Numbered from the stretch's first letter, positions 34,911-47,610 are shown. The stretch is 64,000 nt of DNA from Halarcobacter mediterraneus (GCF_004116625.1 NZ_NXIE01000003.1:186001-250000), one strand, 5' to 3'. Program-made: numbers and translations. Notes: generated by a model not told the origin, from the letters alone.

Positions 34911-36083
34911 ATGACACCCACAACCTGTTCCACAGCTTTCTGAAGACTCTTGTTTTTGTTGAGAAGAAGCTGCACTTGTTGAACAAGCAGATACTCCATT
35001 TGTTGTAGGTTGAATAGAAGCATTTTCTGCTTTATCATGATTTTCATCTATAAATTGAATTAATTTTTGAGCTGCAATCATATATCTTTTTGCAGATTCT
35101 GACTCTGGTTGGAAATAAACAACTGGTTTCCCACTATCTCCACCTTCTCTAATTGCTGGTTCAATGGGAAGTAGTCCTAAAACTTGTGTATTATATTGGT
35201 CAGCTAAATCTTCACATGTGCCTTGTCCAAAAATATCCGATTCTTCTCCACATTTTGGACAAATAAAGCCACTCATATTTTCAATAATTCCACCAATAGG
35301 TATATGAAGTTTAGAGAACATATCTAAAGACCTTCTTGAATCATCAAGTGCTACATGCTGAGGAGTAGTGACATTAATACCACATGTTACTGGTACACTT
35401 TGTGCAAGAGTTAATTGAGCATCTCCAGTTCCTGGTGGCATATCAATGAATAAAATATCTAACTCTTCCCAAAGAATATCCCTTAGTAATTGTTGAATAG
35501 CTTTCATAATCATAGCACCTCTCCAAATAAGAGATTGCCCCTCTTCCATAAGTGACCCCATAGACATAACATCTACTCCATATACAGAAAAAGGTTTTGC
35601 TTTATTTCCAACTACCTCAACATCTAATCCATTTATTCCCATCATTCTTGGAATATTTGGTCCATAAATATCAGCATCTAAAATACCAACCTTCTTACCT
35701 TGCATTGCAGCAGCAATTGCTAAGTTAACAGTTGTAGTTGACTTACCAACTCCACCCTTACCTGAACTTACCATTACAAAGTTTTTAATTTGTGGAGCAA
35801 TATTATTTCCACTCATACTATTACTTTGTTGTTTTGGAGCTTCTGGTCTACTAATCTTTAAATTTACATTTGTAATACCAATTGTAGATAAAACTTTTGA
35901 AATATCTTCCTCTAATTTTGAAGCTACATCTTCAGCACTTGAAGTAATATCTAAAAGCACTGTACAGGCATCATCTGCATCTATTTGAATATCTTTTACG
36001 AAACCAAAATCAACAATTGACTTTTGGAATCCTGGATATATAACTTTTGATAACTCTTCTTTTATATCAGCTATAGTTGCCAT
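34908..36083 (-). CDS. mrp: Mrp/ApbC (NBP35-type) iron-sulfur cluster carrier ATPase
   Basis: A 391-residue P-loop protein. An N-terminal MIP18/DUF59-like domain (about 1-90) precedes the ATPase domain with the deviant Walker A GKGGVGKSTTTVNLA, the DADIYGPNIPRMMG switch region, IDMPPGTGDAQLT (Walker B) and the cluster-binding CPKCGEESDIFG. The extreme C-terminus, after a Ser/Gln/Glu-rich linker, carries an extra cysteine tail SCGTGCGCH. It assembles or transfers Fe-S clusters in the cytoplasm. The extra Cys-rich tail is unusual, and may bind metal or help with cluster loading. It stands alone between terminators. Confidence 0.95.
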   Translation of the reverse strand: MATIADIKEELSKVIYPGFQKSIVDFGFVKDIQIDADDACTVLLDITSSAEDVASKLEEDISKVLSTIGITNVNLKISRPEAPKQQSNSMSGNNIAPQIKNFVMVSSGKGGVGKSTTTVNLAIAAAMQGKKVGILDADIYGPNIPRMMGINGLDVEVVGNKAKPFSVYGVDVMSMGSLMEEGQSLIWRGAMIMKAIQQLLRDILWEELDILFIDMPPGTGDAQLTLAQSVPVTCGINVTTPQHVALDDSRRSLDMFSKLHIPIGGIIENMSGFICPKCGEESDIFGQGTCEDLADQYNTQVLGLLPIEPAIREGGDSGKPVVYFQPESESAKRYMIAAQKLIQFIDENHDKAENASIQPTTNGVSACSTSAASSQQKQESSESCGTGCGCH

Positions 36084-36175
36084 ATCTTTCTATCCTTATA
36101 AATAGTTTCTATTTAAAATTTCCTAACATTATATTTTAAATAGGATAACTTTTGTCTTAATTCAAATTACTAATA

Positions 36176-36208
36176 AAAAAAGGTCAAGTAAAAAACTTGA
36201 CCTTTTTT
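36176..36208 (-). terminator. thiC terminator
   Basis: Perfect 14-bp stem AAAAAAGGTCAAGT (36176-36189) with ACTTGACCTTTTTT (36195-36208), 5-base loop, A/T runs on both outer sides. It lies 26 bases after the thiC stop on the minus strand. Confidence 0.9.
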
Positions 36209-36233
36209 ATAACTTATCTTTTATTAAATTTTT

Positions 36234-37648
<1,415 letters not shown>

Positions 37649-37730
37649 TAATTAAAACAACTAGTTTTTATTTATTAAACATATAAGCTTTCTTAGAATA
37701 TAATAACTTATTTTACAATTTAAGGTTTCT

Positions 37731-38669
37731 ATGAAAACTACAAATGAATTAAATTACATTTACACAAAAACAAAAAATGATTTTGAATATTTATTAAGTA
37801 ATAAAGAACGAAATCAAGACCTATTTGTGGCTTTAATTCATCATCTTACTTTAAATAAACAATTCAATATTTATGAAAATAATCAATTTAACATAGAAGA
37901 AATTTCAAAAATTTTTAGGTTTTATGAAGAGTTATTAAAAGAGAGTTTTAATTCAAATAAATCTAGGTTTGAATTAGAATTTAAGTGCTATTTATTAGTT
38001 ATTAAAATTTTTACTGAACTGTGTAGTATATTTACAAAAGATTATAAAAAAAGAGAAAATATTGAAAACTTTTTTCAAACTTTAAAAGAATCAAAAAGTA
38101 TGTTAAAACTTTTTCTACCTTTAGATATGAAACATTTAAATATTTTAAATAATCTAATAGGAGAACAATTATACTATTTTTCACATGTTGATTATCATGA
38201 TATAAGTTCATATCCTTTGGAATATAGCTTTGAAAAATATCACCTTAATTTAGAAAAAATATTCCATGGTTTTGATTTAAGTAAATCATCTAGATTTGGT
38301 AATAATGAGTTTACAGAAATAAATACAGAATATGCAGTTTTAACAAATAATGCTTCTTTCTTAGTTTTAACCTTGATTCATAAAATATATTTTAAAAATC
38401 TAAGTTTTGATATGACAAAATCAAAATTTAAAAATATTATAGATCTTTATTTTGAAAATTTAAAAAATAAAACTCTTTCAGAGGGATATGATATAAAAAG
38501 CTTTGAAGATGACCTTTTAAAAGACTTTTTCACAAGTGGTATATTTTTAAAGAAAAAAAGAAACTTTAATATATTTCAAGATAAACTAGACTTATTACGA
38601 TTAAATACAGATGAGTATAAACAATTAATTGATATTATATTAAAATTTGATTTACAGGAACAACAATGA
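37731..38669 (+). CDS. Protein of unknown function coupled to an HDOD protein
   Basis: A 312-residue soluble protein that I do not recognise. It is Asn-, Lys-, Phe- and Leu-rich, mostly helical in character, with no signal peptide, membrane helix or obvious catalytic motif. The most distinct part is the middle, LKLFLPLDMKHLNILNNLIGEQLYYFSHVDYHDI (written here as adjacent stretches), and a C-terminal helix with LDLLRLNTDEYKQLIDIIL. Its stop overlaps the HDOD gene start by 4 bases, so the two are translated together and probably work together. AAGG precedes the ATG. Confidence 0.7.
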   Translation: MKTTNELNYIYTKTKNDFEYLLSNKERNQDLFVALIHHLTLNKQFNIYENNQFNIEEISKIFRFYEELLKESFNSNKSRFELEFKCYLLVIKIFTELCSIFTKDYKKRENIENFFQTLKESKSMLKLFLPLDMKHLNILNNLIGEQLYYFSHVDYHDISSYPLEYSFEKYHLNLEKIFHGFDLSKSSRFGNNEFTEINTEYAVLTNNASFLVLTLIHKIYFKNLSFDMTKSKFKNIIDLYFENLKNKTLSEGYDIKSFEDDLLKDFFTSGIFLKKKRNFNIFQDKLDLLRLNTDEYKQLIDIILKFDLQEQQ

Positions 38670-39487
38670 AACAGTTAATAGTAGAAAAAATTGATTCTTT
38701 ACCTCCTTTACCAAACTCTGTCCTTGAATTAGAAGAGTTTAGGAAAATGCCAACAAAAGAACCACTTGATTTACTAAAAATTATAGAAAAAGACCCTTTA
38801 ATTATTACAACAGTACTTAGAGTTGCTAATTCTGCTATGTTTGGCTTCGTAAGTGAAGTAGAAACACCTAGTAGAGCAATTTCTTTACTTGGAGTTAACT
38901 TTACTATTTCAATTGCTCTTGGTTCTGTTATTCAAAATCTAATTAAATCTGATTTATCTTCATATTCAGTATCAACTGATGACTTTATGTTTTCATGTAA
39001 TTTAGCTTCAAATTTAGTTAATACTTGGGTTTCAAAAATTGACCATGACTTGAAAGAAGAGCTTTTACTACCTGCATTTTTACAGGAAACTGGGAAGTTT
39101 GTTATCTCAGAAATAATCCAAGAAAATGATAAAAAAGAAGAATTTCAAGAACAATTAGCAATAACTAAAAATATATCATTAGTTGAAAAAGAGTTTGTAG
39201 GTTTTTCTTGTGCAAGAATTACTGCAAATATTTTCAAACATTGGAACTTAAGTCATAACTTAATTTTTGCAATTGGATTTGTTGAAGACGTAGAACACTG
39301 CCCTACTGACTATGTTGAAAAAGTAAAAATCTTAGAGATTATAAAAATTTTATCTGACATTACAAATCCATTATCAGAAGCTAATATTCAAAGAGCTTTA
39401 AATAAGGCAATAGAATATGGTTTTGATACAGACCTTTTAAGTAAATCCATTGAATCTATTAAATATAAATTAGAAGAAGGGCTTTAA
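38666..39487 (+). CDS. HDOD-domain signalling protein
   Basis: A 273-residue protein with a single HDOD domain (about 10-200): SLPPLPNSVLELEEF, DLLKIIEKDPLIITTVLRVANSAMFGF and PSRAISLLGVNFTISIALGSV are the characteristic helices. The HD catalytic residues of true phosphohydrolases are replaced, as usual in this family (for example LLPAFLQETGKFV), so it is unlikely to be a hydrolase. HDOD proteins act as scaffolds in two-component or c-di-GMP signalling and motility. It overlaps the upstream unknown gene by 4 bases. Confidence 0.88.
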   Translation: MKQLIVEKIDSLPPLPNSVLELEEFRKMPTKEPLDLLKIIEKDPLIITTVLRVANSAMFGFVSEVETPSRAISLLGVNFTISIALGSVIQNLIKSDLSSYSVSTDDFMFSCNLASNLVNTWVSKIDHDLKEELLLPAFLQETGKFVISEIIQENDKKEEFQEQLAITKNISLVEKEFVGFSCARITANIFKHWNLSHNLIFAIGFVEDVEHCPTDYVEKVKILEIIKILSDITNPLSEANIQRALNKAIEYGFDTDLLSKSIESIKYKLEEGL

Positions 39488-39543
39488 GGTTTCATAAGTT
39501 TAATACAAGTATAATGTGTAACTTTTTTACTCAAAGGGGCTTT

Positions 39544-40668
39544 GTGTCAAATGTTACATTAATTATACTCTGTGCAGGGAACTCCACTAGATTTGGTCTT
39601 CAAGCAAAGAAACAATGGTTAAGACTAGAGAACTCTCCTTTATGGCTATTTGTTGCTAAAAAAATCCAAAACTTATACAATTTTGATAAAATCATCATCA
39701 CTTCTTCAAAAGAAGAACTTAATTATATGAAAAATTTTAATGATGAATATGAATTTGTTGTAGGTGGAGAGACAAGACAACAATCAATGAAGAACTCATT
39801 ACAGAAAGTAGAATCAAAATATGTAATGGTAACTGATGTGGCAAGAGCTTGTATCCCAAAAGAAATTATACTTTCTCTTATTGAAGAAAAAGAAAAAGCT
39901 GACTGCATAGTTCCTGTTTTAAATGTAAATGATACAGTTATATATGAAGAAAAAACAATTAATAGGGAAAATGTAAAGTTAATTCAAACTCCTCAATTAT
40001 CTAAAACAAATATTTTAAAAAAAGCCCTTGAAACAAATATTGAGTTTACAGATGATAGTTCTGCAATAAAAGCAATAAAAGGAACAATACATTATATCCA
40101 AGGAAGTAAAGAAAGTAAAAAACTTACTCTTACAAGTGATCTAAATGAAATCACTTGTTTAAAAGCTCCAAGTAAAAACTTCTTTACAGGTATTGGATAT
40201 GATATTCATCCTTTTGAAGAGAATAAACAAATGTATCTAGGTGGTATAAAAATAGATGTGCCTTATGGGTTTAAAGCTCATAGTGATGGTGATGTTTTAA
40301 TACATTCTCTTATTGATGCTTTATTAGGAGCTTGTGGAGCAGGAGACATTGGAGAATTTTTCCCAGACACTGATAATAAATTTAAAAATATTGATTCTAA
40401 AATACTTTTAGAAGAAATTATAAAATTTATTTATAATGTAGGATATGAAATTGTTAATATTGATTTAACAATTACAGCTCAACAACCTAAAATTAATCCC
40501 TATAAAATACAAATAAAAAATAAAATTGCCTCTTTATTACATATTGAAAAACAGTTTGTAAATATAAAAGCAACTACTGCTGAAAAACTTGGTTTTATTG
40601 GAAGAAAAGAAGGAGTTGCAGTACAAACAATTGCTACTTTAAAATACTATGATTGGACGAAAAAATGA
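39544..40668 (+). CDS. ispDF: Bifunctional IspD/IspF of the MEP isoprenoid pathway
   Basis: A fusion of MEP cytidylyltransferase (IspD, about 1-205: ILCAGNSTRFG, VTDVARACIP, LIQTPQLSK) and MECDP synthase (IspF, about 215-370: GIGYDIHPFE with metal-binding D and H, GGIKIDVPYGFKAHSDGDVL, GAGDIGEFFPD, TTAEKLGFIGR). The frame is open from ATG 39514, but a TATAAT box covers 39510-39515 and GTG 39544, after AAAGGGG, gives the usual MSNVTLIILCAG start, so I place the start there (374 residues). The fused form is characteristic of Campylobacterota. The next gene overlaps its end by 4 bases. Confidence 0.95.
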   Translation: MSNVTLIILCAGNSTRFGLQAKKQWLRLENSPLWLFVAKKIQNLYNFDKIIITSSKEELNYMKNFNDEYEFVVGGETRQQSMKNSLQKVESKYVMVTDVARACIPKEIILSLIEEKEKADCIVPVLNVNDTVIYEEKTINRENVKLIQTPQLSKTNILKKALETNIEFTDDSSAIKAIKGTIHYIQGSKESKKLTLTSDLNEITCLKAPSKNFFTGIGYDIHPFEENKQMYLGGIKIDVPYGFKAHSDGDVLIHSLIDALLGACGAGDIGEFFPDTDNKFKNIDSKILLEEIIKFIYNVGYEIVNIDLTITAQQPKINPYKIQIKNKIASLLHIEKQFVNIKATTAEKLGFIGRKEGVAVQTIATLKYYDWTKK

Positions 40669-41549
40669 ATATTCTTATAATTGAAAGTGAAATTTACTTA
40701 GCACAAAAAGTTGTATCTAGACTATTAGATGATGGACATAATTGTGATTTTGTAGAGTCTCCTAATATTGATAATCTAACAAAGGATTATGATATTATTC
40801 TTCTTTCTACATCATTACCTGCAGCATTATGCAAAACAATTATCAGAAGATATAATGACTCTATTATTCTTCTTTTAGTTTCTTATATATCAGATGAAAC
40901 GGTTACAGACCCAATAAAAGAAGGTGCAAAAGACTATATTATGAAACCTTTTATAATGGATGAATTAGTTAGAAAAATTTACCATTATAGAGAATGTAGG
41001 TCAATAAGAAAAGAATTACAAACATTAAGAGACTATCTTGATTTTCAATTTAATGATGTTGATACAAGTAACCATGTATTACCAACTTCTTTTCCTACAT
41101 TAATAGAAACAAATTCTCAAATTAGTGCAGATAAATTAGCTTTTGAACTAGTAAGAAAACTTGATCTTCAAATGAAATTTATATCACTAGGTACAGATAA
41201 TTGGCAAAAAAGCATAAACGAAAAATTTAATGGTATTTTTTATCTGACAGATTACCATTCACTTAAAAAGAGTGCGAAAGAGAACTTAAATAAACTTATT
41301 GAAGATAAAAAATGTATTCTTGTTTCCCTAGAAAAAGAAGAAGAGTTTCCTTATACAAAAATTGAGTTTGAAAAATCAGATACGCTTCTTATGACAAATA
41401 GTATTATGACAATAAATGATTATGTAAAAATGATGGTTTTATCATATCAAAGTAAATATCCAGATACGGAACTTAGTAAAAAGTTAGGGATTTCTAGAAA
41501 ATCTCTTTGGGAAAAAAGAAAAAAATTAGGAATTGAGAAGAAAAAATAA
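40665..41549 (+). CDS. Atypical orphan response regulator of the HP1021 family
   Basis: A 294-residue regulator from ATG 40665, which overlaps the ispDF stop as ATGA; an ATG at 40653 would add four residues. The N-terminal receiver is degenerate: the acidic pocket reads IIESE and the phospho-acceptor Asp is Ser48 (LLSTSLP), while the MKPF lysine is kept. A middle region (about 125-255) of unknown fold follows, and the C-terminus is a Fis-type helix-turn-helix, ELSKKLGISRKSLWEKRKKLGI. Helicobacter HP1021, an essential-type atypical regulator acting on replication origin control and redox response, has the same length, Ser substitution and ispDF neighbour. The function is inferred from that family. 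Confidence 0.88.
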   Translation: MNILIIESEIYLAQKVVSRLLDDGHNCDFVESPNIDNLTKDYDIILLSTSLPAALCKTIIRRYNDSIILLLVSYISDETVTDPIKEGAKDYIMKPFIMDELVRKIYHYRECRSIRKELQTLRDYLDFQFNDVDTSNHVLPTSFPTLIETNSQISADKLAFELVRKLDLQMKFISLGTDNWQKSINEKFNGIFYLTDYHSLKKSAKENLNKLIEDKKCILVSLEKEEEFPYTKIEFEKSDTLLMTNSIMTINDYVKMMVLSYQSKYPDTELSKKLGISRKSLWEKRKKLGIEKKK

Positions 41550-42019
41550 TGAGAAAGCTATTTTTAACAGTTTTTTATAGTGGATTAAGCCCTAAGGCGC
41601 CAGGAACAGCTGGTAGTTTTTTATCTTTGATTTTTGCAGTTTTATTATTACAAATAATAGATATTTCTACTTTATTTTTATTAACTATCTTAATATCAGT
41701 TATAGCAGCCAGAGAAATTAATAAATATGAAGAAGAAGTCCAAGAACATGATAGTAAAGAAATAGTTATAGATGAGCTTGCAGGAATGTGGCTAACACTA
41801 TCTATTTGTACCATAACACCTGAAAATATCTATTATATTGCAGCCTTAGGATTTATTTACTTTAGAATTTTTGATATTTGGAAACCTTCAATTATTGGAA
41901 GAATCGATAGAGAAGTAAAAGGTGGTTGGGGAGTAATGGGTGATGATTTACTTGCAGGTGTTGCTGCGGGAATTGCAACAAATGGTACATATTATCTTCT
42001 TGAAAAATTTGTTCTTTAA
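41549..42019 (+). CDS. pgpA: Phosphatidylglycerophosphatase A
   Basis: A 156-residue integral membrane phosphatase. It has SGLSPKAPGTAGSFLSL near the N-terminus and IVIDELAGMWLTL, both PgpA family motifs that hold the catalytic acidic residues, plus GGWGVMGDDLLAGVAAG at the C-terminal end. Four hydrophobic segments are present. It dephosphorylates phosphatidylglycerophosphate to phosphatidylglycerol. Its start overlaps the preceding regulator's stop by one base, so ispDF, the regulator and pgpA form one operon. Confidence 0.94.
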   Translation: MRKLFLTVFYSGLSPKAPGTAGSFLSLIFAVLLLQIIDISTLFLLTILISVIAAREINKYEEEVQEHDSKEIVIDELAGMWLTLSICTITPENIYYIAALGFIYFRIFDIWKPSIIGRIDREVKGGWGVMGDDLLAGVAAGIATNGTYYLLEKFVL

Positions 42020-42030
42020 CTCTTATCTTA

Positions 42031-42483
42031 ATGATACAAGCTTTTTCTTCATTTTTTAAAACTTTTAATTCTTTACTTCCTAAAGGAGTTTTTCTTTTAG
42101 TTTTTTCTATTTTAGTACAGTGTTTCACTATTGTATCTATTACAATCACTTCTATAGAAGTATTAGGTAAAGATTTATTTTTAATTATCTTTTTATCTAT
42201 GTTTATTATGTCAACTATTCTTGTAACAACTATTTTTTTAGTTATCATACAAAAAAATATAGGAATTACTTTATCGAGAATTTATAGTATTATTTTGTTT
42301 ATCGCTGTATTTATTAGCCTAGTTTACGCATGGAATGAGAATAAAGCTTTTTTAATCACTTTTAATAGTATTGCCCTAATAACTTCTTTTTGTATATTAA
42401 TACTTTATCATAGTTCTTTTTTGAGTTTATATATAAAAAATGCAAGAAAAATTAGGGAAGAACTTTGGGGAATAAAAGATTAA
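42031..42483 (+). CDS. Four-helix membrane protein, function unknown
   Basis: A 150-residue hydrophobic protein with about four membrane segments (roughly 12-35, 45-73, 80-100 and 103-130) and a basic C-terminal tail (NARKIREELWGIKD). No family is recognised. It lies 11 bases after pgpA and is followed by a bidirectional terminator, so it is probably the last gene of the ispDF operon. Confidence 0.65.
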   Translation: MIQAFSSFFKTFNSLLPKGVFLLVFSILVQCFTIVSITITSIEVLGKDLFLIIFLSMFIMSTILVTTIFLVIIQKNIGITLSRIYSIILFIAVFISLVYAWNENKAFLITFNSIALITSFCILILYHSSFLSLYIKNARKIREELWGIKD

Positions 42484-42490
42484 CTACTTT

Positions 42491-42522
42491 GATTGTAAAA
42501 TAAGAAAACTTATTTTACAATC
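42491..42522. terminator. Bidirectional terminator between the ispDF operon and carA
   Basis: Perfect 14-bp stem GATTGTAAAATAAG (42491-42504), loop AAAA, CTTATTTTACAATC (42509-42522). The carA stop (42510-42512) lies in the right arm. Confidence 0.75.
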
Positions 42523-43634
42523 TTTGCAAATTCATCAAAGATATACTTTGATTCATGAGGTCCAGGACTAGCTTCAGGATGGTGTTGAACAGAGAAAATC
42601 TCTTTATTTTTATATTTTACACCTTCAATTGTATTATCAAATAAGTTTTGGTGTGTAATTTCTGCAATTTCAACAATATTATCAGGAACATTATAATTAT
42701 GATTTTGTGCTGTAATTTCTACAACTCTTGTCTCTGGGTTTGCAACAGGATGATTTCCACCATGTTGTCCAAATTTTAATTTATATGTGTCATATCCATG
42801 AGCAATTGATAACATTTGATGTCCTAAGCAAATTCCAAACATTGGTATATTTGCTTCTATTAATTTTTGAACTTGCTCTTTTTCTTCTGTCAATGTTAAA
42901 GGATCTCCAGGACCATTTGATAAGAAAACTCCACCTATTTCTTTCTTTTCAAATCTTGAAATTAACTCATCTGCATTAAAAGAAGAAGGAACAACTTCAA
43001 CCTCTAATCCTGATTCTACAAGCTCATTCAAAATATTTCTTTTAACACCAAAATCAATAACTACAATTTTTTTATCACTCATTACTGCTTTATTATATTC
43101 TTTTTTTAAGTGGTTCCAAGCACCATTTTTATGAACATAAGTTTCTTTAGTACTTACTTCTTTTATGTAATTAATATCTTCTATTCTTGGGCTCTTTTCT
43201 AATTTGTCTGCTAACTCTTCTTTATTAGAAATTTCTGTAGAAGCAATCATCATCATTGCTCCTTCATCCCTTAACATTTTTGTTAAATATCTTGTATCAA
43301 TATCACAGATTCCAAGAACTCCGTGCTCTTTTAAAAATGAGTTTAAATCATTTTCTGCTCTATAATTTGAATACTCATGATGATAATTTCTTACAAGTAT
43401 TCCTTTACAGTAAGCAGTTTTACTTTCCATATCATCTGCATTTACACCTACATTACCAATTTCTGGCATAGTGAATGTTACAAATTGTCCAGCATAACTT
43501 GGGTCTGAAATGATTTCTTGATAACCAGTTAAAGAAGTGTTAAAAACTATTTCTCCAACTGTTGTACCTGTTGCTCCAAAAGAATTTGCTTCTAAGAATG
43601 TTCCATTTTCTAAATAAATCCATACTTTTTGCAT
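42510..43634 (-). CDS. carA: Carbamoyl-phosphate synthase small (glutaminase) subunit
   Basis: A 374-residue subunit. The N-terminal CPSase_sm domain (about 1-140) has GEIVFNTSLTGYQEIISDPSYAGQ, and the class I glutamine amidotransferase domain (about 190-370) has the nucleophile in MFGICLGHQMLS and the catalytic His/Glu in SVQHHPEASPGP. It supplies ammonia from glutamine to CarB for arginine and pyrimidine synthesis. It shares one base with the DUF507 gene upstream, a neighbour pair also seen in Campylobacter. carB is not in the window. Confidence 0.97.
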   Translation of the reverse strand: MQKVWIYLENGTFLEANSFGATGTTVGEIVFNTSLTGYQEIISDPSYAGQFVTFTMPEIGNVGVNADDMESKTAYCKGILVRNYHHEYSNYRAENDLNSFLKEHGVLGICDIDTRYLTKMLRDEGAMMMIASTEISNKEELADKLEKSPRIEDINYIKEVSTKETYVHKNGAWNHLKKEYNKAVMSDKKIVVIDFGVKRNILNELVESGLEVEVVPSSFNADELISRFEKKEIGGVFLSNGPGDPLTLTEEKEQVQKLIEANIPMFGICLGHQMLSIAHGYDTYKLKFGQHGGNHPVANPETRVVEITAQNHNYNVPDNIVEIAEITHQNLFDNTIEGVKYKNKEIFSVQHHPEASPGPHESKYIFDEFAKIVK

Positions 43635-44185
43635 TACATTAGTCCTCTTTTTATTAATTCTTCTTCATATAATCTATGATATACAATATCATATTCTTCT
43701 GTTCCTGGAATAAGCTTTCTTTTATAATGTTTAATTTTTTCCATTACTGCATCGTCAGCTTTTTCAAAACCTTTTAAAAACTCATCTATAGATGCGAAAA
43801 TTACATTTTTTACTTGATTATCAGAACAAGTATAATGAATATAATCTTCTTCCCATAAGTAATCTAATACTTTATGTGCAATATCTGAAAACCTATCTTC
43901 ATTATTTAAAATTACTCCAAAGTCATTTGCAAGTCTTTTTTTTGTTAACCAAAATAATTGTCTTCTATCTGCATTTAAAAACTCTATTTCTTCTTCTTGA
44001 CCATCTAATAATTCATGTACTTTTTCATCTAAGTCATGTTCTTTTTCTATATCAGCATCTAAGATACTCTCTATCTCTTCTGAAATTTCCTCTTTAGTCT
44101 TTCTAATCTCTACAAAATCACAATTAACTAAGTCACGTGAAATTCTTCTTGAGATATATGGCGTGTGATGTAATTTCATTCTCAT
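43634..44185 (-). CDS. DUF507 family protein
   Basis: A 183-residue acidic, mostly helical protein. The start KLHHTPYISRRISRDLVNC and the later FWLTKKRLANDFGV belong to the DUF507 family found in Campylobacterota and Aquificota. Its function is unknown. It lies between purA (4 bases upstream) and carA (one shared base) in one minus-strand run, which suggests co-expression with nucleotide synthesis genes. No catalytic motif is evident. Confidence 0.82.
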   Translation of the reverse strand: MRMKLHHTPYISRRISRDLVNCDFVEIRKTKEEISEEIESILDADIEKEHDLDEKVHELLDGQEEEIEFLNADRRQLFWLTKKRLANDFGVILNNEDRFSDIAHKVLDYLWEEDYIHYTCSDNQVKNVIFASIDEFLKGFEKADDAVMEKIKHYKRKLIPGTEEYDIVYHRLYEEELIKRGLM

Positions 44186-44189
44186 GGGG

Positions 44190-46293
<2,104 letters not shown>

Positions 46294-46297
46294 AATC

Positions 46298-47407
46298 TTA
46301 ATTTCCTTTAAACATTACTTCAGAGAATACTTTTGAAGCTGTTCCATCAAAAGGTCTTATTTTTAATTCATCCATTGTAAGCTCTATTGCATTTACTACC
46401 CAAGTTGCTTCAAAATCTTCTACTAATCCCATATGATTTATTCTATAAATCAATTTCTTAATATGGTCTTGTCCCCCAGCAATATTTACATTATATTTTG
46501 TTTTTAATATTTTTCTAATTTCTGGTGCATTTTCTGTGTAAACTGTTGTCATTGCATTTGCAGGTGTTTTAGGATAGATTTCACATCCAATAGCTTTTAA
46601 AGCTTCTCTAGTAGCATTTGCTCTTTTTGAAGTATCAGAATAAAGTTTTTCGAAACCACCATTTTCTTTAATATACGATAGTATCTCTTTTAATCCAATA
46701 ATTAAAGTAGTTGCTGCTGTCCAAGCTGTTGTATTTGTTTTTTGTTTTTTTATTTCTGTTGCTAAGTTAAAATAGAAACCTCTAGCATTTTCTTCAATCT
46801 TTGCAACAGCAGAGTTTGATAATCCTATTACTGCTAAACCTGGAGGAAGCATTAAAGCTTTTTGACTTCCAGTTATTACTGCATCTAGATTTATTGTATC
46901 AATTTTTTCTACACCTATTGCAGTGATACCATCTGCTATTATTGAAATGTCTTTATTGATTTCTTTAACTGCTTTTGCAATCTCTTCTACAGGATGTCTT
47001 AATCCTCCTGCACTTTCACAAATCTGAATAAATATTGAATCAATATCTTTATCATTTTTTATTATATCTACTACATTTTCAATACTTACAGGAGTATTCC
47101 ATTCATTTTTTATTTCAGTATATTCTATATCAAAAGCTTTACAAATTTTTCCAAATCTATCACCAAACTTACCTGAATTAATAGTTAATGCTTTTTTCTT
47201 TGTTAAATTAGTAACACAAGCTTCCATTGCACCTGAGCCACTTGAAGCAAGCATAACAACTTCATCCATTTTATACAATTCAAAAAGTAATTCTCTTGTT
47301 TCTTGAAAAATCTTTTCAAATTCTGGTGTTCTATGATGTATTGTAACATCAGCCATTGCTTTTCTAACAAATTCCGGTACAGGAGTTGGTCCTGGTGTTA
47401 ATAACAT
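46298..47407 (-). CDS. Class V PLP-dependent aminotransferase (serine-pyruvate / alanine-glyoxylate type)
   Basis: A 369-residue enzyme. The N-terminus MLLTPGPTPVPEFVRKAM is characteristic of the alanine-glyoxylate/serine-pyruvate group; HHRTPEFEKIF follows, and DAVITGSQKALMLPPGLA contains the PLP-binding Lys. The exact amino donor and acceptor are not fixed by sequence; family names include serine-glyoxylate aminotransferase and phosphoserine-like enzymes. It opens the minus-strand run aminotransferase-hisZ-purA-DUF507-carA with 4-base spacing to hisZ. Confidence 0.86.
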   Translation of the reverse strand: MLLTPGPTPVPEFVRKAMADVTIHHRTPEFEKIFQETRELLFELYKMDEVVMLASSGSGAMEACVTNLTKKKALTINSGKFGDRFGKICKAFDIEYTEIKNEWNTPVSIENVVDIIKNDKDIDSIFIQICESAGGLRHPVEEIAKAVKEINKDISIIADGITAIGVEKIDTINLDAVITGSQKALMLPPGLAVIGLSNSAVAKIEENARGFYFNLATEIKKQKTNTTAWTAATTLIIGLKEILSYIKENGGFEKLYSDTSKRANATREALKAIGCEIYPKTPANAMTTVYTENAPEIRKILKTKYNVNIAGGQDHIKKLIYRINHMGLVEDFEATWVVNAIELTMDELKIRPFDGTASKVFSEVMFKGN

Positions 47408-47610
47408 ATAAATTTCCTTATAAGCTTTTAGTCAAACTCGATATTATATCTAAGTGATTATAATTTAATGGTTAAATAAAAAAGTTTATAAATTTAAGTT
47501 TTTTTTCAGTTATAAGCCTTGACATTATAAATGTTTATATGTATAATGCCCATATTATATTACTATTTTCAATAAGTAATAGATAATTTCACAATTTTAA
47601 AGGAAAAATT

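Noticed and set aside
39514-39543. Upstream ATG for ispDF
   Set aside because: A TATAAT box covers 39510-39515, and the 10 extra residues are not seen in the family; GTG 39544 gives the usual start.
41892-42248. Open frame of 118 residues antisense to pgpA and the next gene
   Set aside because: It lies across two supported genes in the opposite direction and has no family-like sequence.
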